55,885 bases of DNA. Origin: Lachnospiraceae bacterium. GTDB lineage: Bacteria; Bacillota; Clostridia; Lachnospirales; Lachnospiraceae. The stretch covers positions 3,413 to 59,297 of the forward strand of contig JAJQDT010000030.1 in NCBI GenBank assembly GCA_021202075.1, in the 5' to 3' direction. Under the pieces are notes generated by a model that was given only the letters and a program-made list of their open reading frames with translations, was not told the origin of the DNA and ran no database searches. Positions 49,819 through 55,885 of this stretch are shown piece after piece. Each line of letters begins with the position of its first letter. Position 1 is the first letter of the stretch. Made by a program: the position numbers and the translations under genes.

Positions 49819-51534
49819 GTGAAGACGAAGATGCTTCCGATAGGGGTCGATGACTTTCAAAAAATCCGGACAGAAGATTATTATTATGTAGATAAAACCA
49901 GCCTTATCAGAGATTTGCTGCAAAACAGAGGAGAAGTAAATCTGTTTACCCGTCCACGACGCTTTGGTAAAAGCCTGAATATGAGTATGTTAAGGCGTTT
50001 TTTTGAGACAGGCGCAGACAAAAAAATATTTGAAGGTCTGGCAATTTCTAAAGAGACCGAGCTGTGTGAAACATACATGGGACAGTTCCCTGTGATTTCA
50101 ATCAGTTTAAAAACTGCTCATGGAGATAGTTATGAGTTTGCAAAGAATGAACTCTGTACTATTATTGCAAATGAAGCGTTACGATTTCGTTTTCTTCTTG
50201 ACAGTGACAAATTTTATGAAGAGGAAAAAAAGCTTTATCGTCAGCTTATTCATGTGGATAATTCTTTAAATAGCGTTTTCGTCATGTCTGAAGCTACTAT
50301 TACCAGCAGCCTGAACACACTTTCCCGACTGCTGGAGAAGCATTATGGACGGAAAGTGATTATTCTGATTGATGAATATGATGTGCCGCTGGCAAAAGCA
50401 AATTCATGCGGATACTATGATAAAATGATTGTCCTGATTCGAAATATGCTGGATGCCGCGCTAAAAACAAACGAAAGCCTGTATTTTGCTGTAATGACCG
50501 GTTGTTTGCGGATTTCAAAAGAGAGCATTTTTACCGGCCTGAATAATTTGAAATTATATTCGTTTTTAGACGCCGAATGTGATGAACATTTTGGATTTAC
50601 CGATACGGAGGTTCGGCATATTTTGGATTATTATGGGCTTTCCGAATACTACAATACCACGAAAGAATGGTATGACGGATACAGGATTTCCAATGCATAT
50701 GTCTATAATCCCTGGGATGTCATCAATTGGTGCAATCAATTACTGAAAAATCCAGATAAAAGGCCAAAGAGCTATTGGAAAAACTCCAGCAGTAATGAAG
50801 AAGTCAAAAAATTCATCCGCCGGATGGGTAACGGTGTGACGAAAGCTCAGATCGAACGGCTGATTTCCGGCGAGAGTGTCCAGAAGACAATCGAAGAACA
50901 GCTGACCTATAACACTATGTATGAAAACATTGAAAATATGTGGAGTCTTCTGTTTGCAACCGGCTATCTGACTCCGGCCGAGATGCCATATGGCAATCTG
51001 GTTCGTCTGAAAATCCCGAATAACGAAGTCCGCGACATTTTCAGTGGCTTTATTCTGGAATTGTTTGAGGAAAAAGTGGCTGAGGACGGCACTTTGGTGA
51101 CAGAGTTTTGCGCAGCATTGAAAAATGGCGATACAGCTGATGTCGAGCGCATTTTCACGAAAGCCATGGGAAAAACAATCAGTATTCGTGATACAGCAGT
51201 TAAAAAAGAGTTCAAGGAAAACTTCTATCACGGCCTGATTCTTGGAATCCTGCTTTTTAAAAGCGACTGGGGCGTTTCATCAAACAGGGAAGCTGGTGAT
51301 GGGTACTATGATCTCCAGATTGAGATTGAAGAAGAAGAAATTGGCATTGTCATTGAGGTAAAATATGCAGAGGGCGGGAATCTTGATGCGGCATGTACGG
51401 AGGCTCTGGATCAGATCAATAAGAACAATTATACTGCCGAATTGAAAGAAGATGATATGCACAAAATTCTTAAATATGGAATAGCCTGCTTCAAAAAGCA
51501 GTGCAGGGTAGTTTTAGAGCGGGAGTCATTTTAA
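49819..51534 (+). CDS. AAA-ATPase-like protein with C-terminal PD-(D/E)XK nuclease-like domain (copy 2)
   Basis: A 571-residue protein of the same two-domain type as that at 12354, but from a different subfamily: it opens with the classic KMLPIGVDDFQKIRTEDYYYVDKTSLIRDLL. The P-loop variant FTRPRRFGKS is near residue 45 and Walker B VIILIDEYDVPLAKA near 188. The C-terminus carries YYDLQIEIEEEEIGIVIEVKYAEGG, with the E-x-K of the nuclease core. The start is a GTG behind AAGGAGGTGG; an ATG at 49828 is also possible. Codon use is more AT-rich than in its housekeeping neighbours. It lies between two LRR surface-protein genes. Confidence 0.88.
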   Translation: MKTKMLPIGVDDFQKIRTEDYYYVDKTSLIRDLLQNRGEVNLFTRPRRFGKSLNMSMLRRFFETGADKKIFEGLAISKETELCETYMGQFPVISISLKTAHGDSYEFAKNELCTIIANEALRFRFLLDSDKFYEEEKKLYRQLIHVDNSLNSVFVMSEATITSSLNTLSRLLEKHYGRKVIILIDEYDVPLAKANSCGYYDKMIVLIRNMLDAALKTNESLYFAVMTGCLRISKESIFTGLNNLKLYSFLDAECDEHFGFTDTEVRHILDYYGLSEYYNTTKEWYDGYRISNAYVYNPWDVINWCNQLLKNPDKRPKSYWKNSSSNEEVKKFIRRMGNGVTKAQIERLISGESVQKTIEEQLTYNTMYENIENMWSLLFATGYLTPAEMPYGNLVRLKIPNNEVRDIFSGFILELFEEKVAEDGTLVTEFCAALKNGDTADVERIFTKAMGKTISIRDTAVKKEFKENFYHGLILGILLFKSDWGVSSNREAGDGYYDLQIEIEEEEIGIVIEVKYAEGGNLDAACTEALDQINKNNYTAELKEDDMHKILKYGIACFKKQCRVVLERESF

Positions 51535-51594
51535 TCCAATTTAAATCCAAAGCCATAATTTTCGCAGAAAAATGAGCAAAAACAGGAAAGACCG

Positions 51595-51603
51595 TGCTAT
51601 AAT
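51595..51603 (+). promoter_or_regulatory. Extended -10 promoter of the second LRR gene
   Basis: TGCTATAAT, an extended -10 element, with no good -35 box at the right distance (AGCAAA). The ~75-base leader contains a CCGGTTTGAGTTATAGACCGG hairpin near 51639, too short to be a known riboswitch. Confidence 0.6.
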
Positions 51604-51682
51604 ACCTATAGTTCGATTTTCTATTAGTGTTTCCCCGGTTTGAGTTATAGACCGGCGGAGGCTGGAGGAAGATTCAAGGAAA

Positions 51683-54600
51683 ATGAGTATGAGTATGAAA
51701 AAGAAAATCGCTGTATTGATGGCAGCAGTCATGATGGCAACTATGCCTGGTCTTACGGTTCTTGCTGAAGAACTATCTGATGAAATCATCGTAGAAGAAC
51801 TGACGGAAGACGCGGGTCTTTCTGATAATTCCACGTCAAATGATGACCTGATCATAGAGGAGGAAGATCTCGCCAATGGTACGGATGAAACCGGTGGGGC
51901 GGATTTATCCGAAAACCTGATTGACGAGGAAACAGAATCGGAAACCACTACAGACACGGGGGCGGAACAGGACCCCGCCGAAGAAGATTCAGAGACCGAT
52001 GATGCAGATGTTTCTTTCGTGGATGATGCTGGTGTCTCCTTAGTGATAGAAGAAATCACTGATTTCACAGGACAGGATGTGGATGCTCTTATCGAAGCTG
52101 CATCAGATGATGCAGCTGAGGATATTGTAGACAGCGGCACTTGCGGGGATAATCTGACCTGGGTGCTGGACGGAGAAGGCACGCTGACCATCAGCGGGAC
52201 CGGGGAAATGTCTTATCTTTCTGCGGTGGACTTGTATCAAGAAGAAATCCGGACATTGGCGATAGAAGAAGGCGTGACAAGTATTTATGTAAGCGCCTTT
52301 TCCGGGTGCACCAATTTAACGGACGTCACAATTCCGGAAAGTCTGACATCCATTCGTACCTATGCTTTTGAGAATTGTACCAGTTTGACCAGCATAACGG
52401 TTCCATCCGCCCTGATTGAATTAGGATCAGGTGCGTTTCAGGGCTGTACCAGCCTGACAGATATAAGTATCACGTTATCTTATGATTCGGAGAGGCTTAG
52501 TATCGGTTCCCATATTTTTGATGATACCGCATATTATAATGACAGTGCAAACTGGGAGAACGGATTGTTCTACTATGGCGATTATCTGATGGGGGCTGAT
52601 GCGGATCAGCTGGATCATACGTGTGAAATCAGGACGGGGACAACCATTATCGCGTCGGATGTTTTTATGGATTGCTCAAATATAAGCAGTATAAATATTC
52701 CGGAAGGAGTGAAGGTGATCTGCGGCAGCGCTTTTGAAAACTGTACTGCATTGACCACGATAGACCTTCCGGACAGCCTGATTCGCCTGGGGGCTGATGT
52801 ATTCCAGGGATGCGAAGCCCTTACGGAGATAAATACCGGAAATAACATAAACGCTATTGGAATGGATGCGTTCGCAAATACCGGGTTTTATAATGATGCA
52901 GCCAATTGGGAGGACGGCGTGTTATATCTGGGGAATTACCTGTTAGATGCGGACAGTGATACATTGGAAGGTAGTTATCAGGTCAAAGAAGGGACGACTC
53001 TGCTTTCAACACGGGTTTTTTATGGCTGTTCGCTTCTGACGGAAATCAGCATCCCGGACAGCGTAATTATGATTCAAAGCAGTGTATTTTACGGGTGTAC
53101 TGCGCTTACAAAGGTGACGGTCAGCGGGAGTCCCACCATCGGAAACCAGGCTTTTTACGGCTGCACGGGGCTGACAGATATCATATTTGAAGGAGACGCG
53201 CCTTATTTTAATACGATGGTCGGATTCAGCTATTTCCGGGAAGACAATATGTTCTTCTACAATGTAACAGCAACGGTCTGGTATCCGGCCGGAAACAGTA
53301 CATGGACCACGGATATCATGCAGAATTACGGCGGAACGATTACATGGACCGCTTATGAAACCGAAACCGATGAAGATGAAATTACAGCTCAGGGAACCTG
53401 CGGAGAAAACCTGACATGGACGTTGAGTGCGAGCGGCGTACTGACTGTTAGCGGCACCGGTGACATGACGAATTTTGATACAGCGGAAAATGTATCCTGG
53501 AACGATTACAAGGAGCTAATCACATCCGTTGTGATCGAAACCGGTGTGACGTCTGTCGGGAGCAATTCTTTCTCCGGATGCACGAACCTGATTCAGGCAT
53601 CCCTTTCTGATACGGTCACCCAAATCGGCGCGAGCGCATTTGAAAACTGCTCCAGCCTGGAGACGCTGACATTGTCGGCAAATCTGGAATCGGTTGGAGA
53701 AAATGCATTTGAAAATTGTTCCAGCCTGGCGACCGTATATTACAGCGGTTCATCCGAAACCTGGTCTGCGGTTGACGTGGGTGAGGGGAACAGCTTGCTT
53801 ACGGAAGTGGTAGAATCTAGTACCAATACAGATGAGGAAACGACGGAAATTATTGACAGCGGCACCTGTGGAGATGATCTGACATGGACATTGGACAGCG
53901 ATTATGTGCTGACAATCAGTGGGACGGGGGAGATGACGAGTTGGAGCAGTTATTCCAGTGTCCCATGGTACAATTACAGAACATCTATTATTTCTATTTC
54001 GATCAGTGAAGATATCACTACTATCGGTAATTATGCGTTCTATTACTGTAGTAGTTTAAAGAACATAACGATTCCGGAGAGTGTAATATCGATTGGTGTC
54101 CACGCATTTCATAATTGTACAGGTCTGACAACCGCGGGTCCGTTGGGAGGAGAATATGATTATAAATTTGGATGGACCGAAACGATTCCAGATTATGCGT
54201 TCTATGGCTGTACAGGATTAACGAGCATAACTTTTCCAGATAGTATAAGCACAATCGGCCGAGACTCTTTTATGAATTGTACCGGAATAACTAACATAGT
54301 ACTCCCGGACAGTGTTACTACTATCAATTATGGCGCGTTCTGGGGCTGCACAGGACTAATCAGTATAACGACTCCGAACAGTGTGATTACCATCGGTGAA
54401 CGTGCTTTTTATAACTGCACGGGTCTGACCGGAGTAACGATTCCAGCAAGTATTACTTCTATCGCTGATGAGACGTTTCGAGGCTGTACAGGATTGACTA
54501 GTATGGTGATACCGGAAAATGTGACCTCTATTGGGGAGTCTGCATTTCAGAGCTGTACAGGATTGACCAGCTTAACGATCCCGGAGAGTGTTACATCCAT

Positions 54601-55885
54601 CGGTTCGTCAGCATTCGAGGGTTGCGTAAGCCTGACTACAGCGGGGCCGATGGGCGGAGGATATGACTATGAATTTGGATGGAAAGAGACTATTCCGAAT
54701 TGTGCATTTCAGGGCTGTACAGGATTGATTAGTATCATGTTTCCGGAAACGATAACTTCGATTGGTGCGTCTGCATTCCGAAATTGTACAGGACTAACCA
54801 GCATAACAATACCAGACAATACTTCATCTGTCAGTTCCTATGCGTTTGCTGATTGTACAGGATTGATCAGCATAACGATACCCAAAAGCATGACGACCTT
54901 TGGTAATTATGTATTTTCAGGGTGTTTGGGTTTGACCACCGCAGGGCTTGCAGGAGGAGACTACAGCTACGAATTTGGGTGGGAAGAGGATATTCCAGAT
55001 CGTGCGTTCCAAGGTTGTACAGGGTTGACCGATATAACGATTCCAGAAAGTGTCACGTCTATTGGGGCGTCTGCGTTTTCAGGTTGCACAGGGTTGACCG
55101 ATATAACGATTCCAGAAAGTGTCACGTCTATTGGGGCGTCTGCGTTTTCAGGTTGCACAGGGTTGACCGGTGTAATAATTCCAGCTAGTGTCACAACGAT
55201 TGGATCTTATGCATTTTCCGATTGTACAGGGATGACTAGTATTACAATTCCAGCCAGTGTAACGGATATAGGCTTCTACACGTTTGAAAATTGTATCGGA
55301 CTGACCACTGCGGGACCTGTGGGAGGAGACTACAGTTATGAATATGGGTGGGAAGAGACTATTCCGTCTGATGCATTTTCGGGTTGTACAAGATTAACTA
55401 GCATAACTTTCCCAGAAGGTGTCACATCTATTGGCTCGTATGCGTTTTACAGTTGCAGTAATCTAACGAGCGTAACAATCCCGGAAGGTACCACAACGAT
55501 TGGCTCTTGTGCGTTTTACAGCTGCAGTAGTTTAACGAGCGTAACGATTTCTGCTAGCGTCACAACGATTGGCTCTAATGTGTTCTATGGCTGTAATAGT
55601 TTAATCACTGCTGGTCCGATAGGAGGAGGGTATAACTATGAATTTGGCTGGGAAGAGGCTATTCCGTCTTGCGCGTTTTATGGCTGTAGTAGTCTAACAA
55701 GCGTAACGATTCCGACTAGCATCACGATGATTGGCTCTTCTGCGTTTTACCGCTGTAGTAGCTTAACAAGCATAACGATTCCAGCTAGTGTCACAACGAT
55801 TGGCGATTATGCGTTTGACAGCTGCAGTAGTCTAACGAGCGTAACAATCCCGGCTAGTGTCACAACGATTGGTGCGTATTCGTTT
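51683..55885 (+). CDS. BspA-type leucine-rich-repeat surface protein 2 (3' end beyond the window)
   Basis: Open from ATG 51683 to the window end, at least 1401 residues. The start region MSMSMKKKIAVLMAAVMMAT is a signal peptide, followed by an acidic linker to ~150. Three BspA caps are seen (GTCGDNLTWVLDGEGTLTIS near 150, GTCGENLTWTLSASGVLTVS near 571, GTCGDDLTWTLDSDYVLTIS near 725), each starting a run of LRR_5 units. The first two runs close with YSGSSETWSAVDV-type modules. From residue ~815 a variant unit with GGxYxYxFGWEExIPxxAF recurs five times among ordinary repeats. An ATG at 51689 is also possible (better spacing from AAGGA). Role: probable adhesin; no anchor is visible in the part present. 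Confidence 0.9.
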   Translation, partial: MSMSMKKKIAVLMAAVMMATMPGLTVLAEELSDEIIVEELTEDAGLSDNSTSNDDLIIEEEDLANGTDETGGADLSENLIDEETESETTTDTGAEQDPAEEDSETDDADVSFVDDAGVSLVIEEITDFTGQDVDALIEAASDDAAEDIVDSGTCGDNLTWVLDGEGTLTISGTGEMSYLSAVDLYQEEIRTLAIEEGVTSIYVSAFSGCTNLTDVTIPESLTSIRTYAFENCTSLTSITVPSALIELGSGAFQGCTSLTDISITLSYDSERLSIGSHIFDDTAYYNDSANWENGLFYYGDYLMGADADQLDHTCEIRTGTTIIASDVFMDCSNISSINIPEGVKVICGSAFENCTALTTIDLPDSLIRLGADVFQGCEALTEINTGNNINAIGMDAFANTGFYNDAANWEDGVLYLGNYLLDADSDTLEGSYQVKEGTTLLSTRVFYGCSLLTEISIPDSVIMIQSSVFYGCTALTKVTVSGSPTIGNQAFYGCTGLTDIIFEGDAPYFNTMVGFSYFREDNMFFYNVTATVWYPAGNSTWTTDIMQNYGGTITWTAYETETDEDEITAQGTCGENLTWTLSASGVLTVSGTGDMTNFDTAENVSWNDYKELITSVVIETGVTSVGSNSFSGCTNLIQASLSDTVTQIGASAFENCSSLETLTLSANLESVGENAFENCSSLATVYYSGSSETWSAVDVGEGNSLLTEVVESSTNTDEETTEIIDSGTCGDDLTWTLDSDYVLTISGTGEMTSWSSYSSVPWYNYRTSIISISISEDITTIGNYAFYYCSSLKNITIPESVISIGVHAFHNCTGLTTAGPLGGEYDYKFGWTETIPDYAFYGCTGLTSITFPDSISTIGRDSFMNCTGITNIVLPDSVTTINYGAFWGCTGLISITTPNSVITIGERAFYNCTGLTGVTIPASITSIADETFRGCTGLTSMVIPENVTSIGESAFQSCTGLTSLTIPESVTSIGSSAFEGCVSLTTAGPMGGGYDYEFGWKETIPNCAFQGCTGLISIMFPETITSIGASAFRNCTGLTSITIPDNTSSVSSYAFADCTGLISITIPKSMTTFGNYVFSGCLGLTTAGLAGGDYSYEFGWEEDIPDRAFQGCTGLTDITIPESVTSIGASAFSGCTGLTDITIPESVTSIGASAFSGCTGLTGVIIPASVTTIGSYAFSDCTGMTSITIPASVTDIGFYTFENCIGLTTAGPVGGDYSYEYGWEETIPSDAFSGCTRLTSITFPEGVTSIGSYAFYSCSNLTSVTIPEGTTTIGSCAFYSCSSLTSVTISASVTTIGSNVFYGCNSLITAGPIGGGYNYEFGWEEAIPSCAFYGCSSLTSVTIPTSITMIGSSAFYRCSSLTSITIPASVTTIGDYAFDSCSSLTSVTIPASVTTIGAYSF
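55012..55150 (+). repeat. Identical 69-base tandem duplication inside the second LRR gene
   Basis: The unit TGTACAGGGTTGACCGATAT onward through GGGGCGTCTGCGTTTTCAGG is present twice in succession with almost no differences (GGTTGTACAGG versus GGTTGCACAGG), while neighbouring units differ at many positions. It adds exactly one 23-residue LRR, so the frame is kept. Confidence 0.85.

Overview
The window reads as chromosomal DNA of an anaerobic, spore-forming-lineage Clostridia, most likely a gut member of the Lachnospiraceae. The evidence is the classic Firmicutes cluster hup - rqcP(yabO) - yabP - yabQ - divIC - spoIIE-like - tilS - hpt - ftsH, a T-box in front of tyrS, a zinc-ribbon prolyl-tRNA synthetase of the archaeal type, a rubrerythrin, a GH29 fucosidase and two very large BspA-type leucine-rich-repeat surface proteins. 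No rRNA, tRNA, CRISPR array, prophage or intact insertion sequence was seen.

Layout. 1-870: end of a probable permease gene plus its ATPase (COG1101-type ABC system). 1.0-10.6 kb: the HU/sporulation/division/tRNA-modification/purine-salvage/FtsH cluster. 10.8-14.0 kb: a Crp/Fnr-type regulator, a broken surface-protein tail and an AAA-ATPase/PD-(D/E)XK gene. 14.1-19.3 kb: two-gene ThrE-like exporter, fucosidase, and (minus strand) serA and a PHP-domain protein. 19.5-21.0 kb: a toxin-antitoxin pair that looks like MqsR with an MqsA-like zinc-ribbon/HTH/Panacea antitoxin. 21.1-22.6 kb: proS. 22.6-27.6 kb: a complete LIV-type branched-chain amino acid ABC operon with a hairpin between the binding-protein gene and the permeases. 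28.2-35.3 kb: cytidylate-kinase-like protein, an unknown gene, T-box-tyrS, polysaccharide deacetylase, an orphan BrnA-like antitoxin, rarA, and a UPF0016 manganese exporter behind a probable yybP-ykoY riboswitch. 36-44 kb: a giant ABC/FtsX fusion, rubrerythrin, a secreted transglutaminase-like protein, an HD protein and a YhhN lysoplasmalogenase homologue. 44.6-55.9 kb: two BspA-like LRR proteins separated by a HAD phosphatase and a second AAA-ATPase/PD-(D/E)XK gene; the second LRR gene runs off the window.

The most unusual material is between the genes. (1) A roughly 90-base double-hairpin element starting ATGCACACGG occurs four times, each time directly behind the 3' arm or T-tract of an intrinsic terminator, and its stems differ by compensatory changes, which points to a conserved RNA structure. 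(2) A second family with CTAAGGA...CTGTT ends (one copy bounded by two inverted ends) behaves like a MITE. (3) A third family has a core around GGATGCCACCCGGCGAGGG. (4) Two unrelated genes, livF and the rubrerythrin gene, are each followed by about four decaying tandem copies of their own last ~45 bases including the stop codon. Together with the low-complexity expansions inside several proteins, this suggests a genome prone to slippage or tandem duplication.

Regulation that can be read from the sequence includes many TTGACA-N17-TATAAT-like promoters, a perfect 14-bp palindrome at the start site of the toxin-antitoxin operon, an 8+8 bp palindrome at the serA promoter, the T-box and the manganese riboswitch. 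All assignments come from reading the sequence; no database search was possible.
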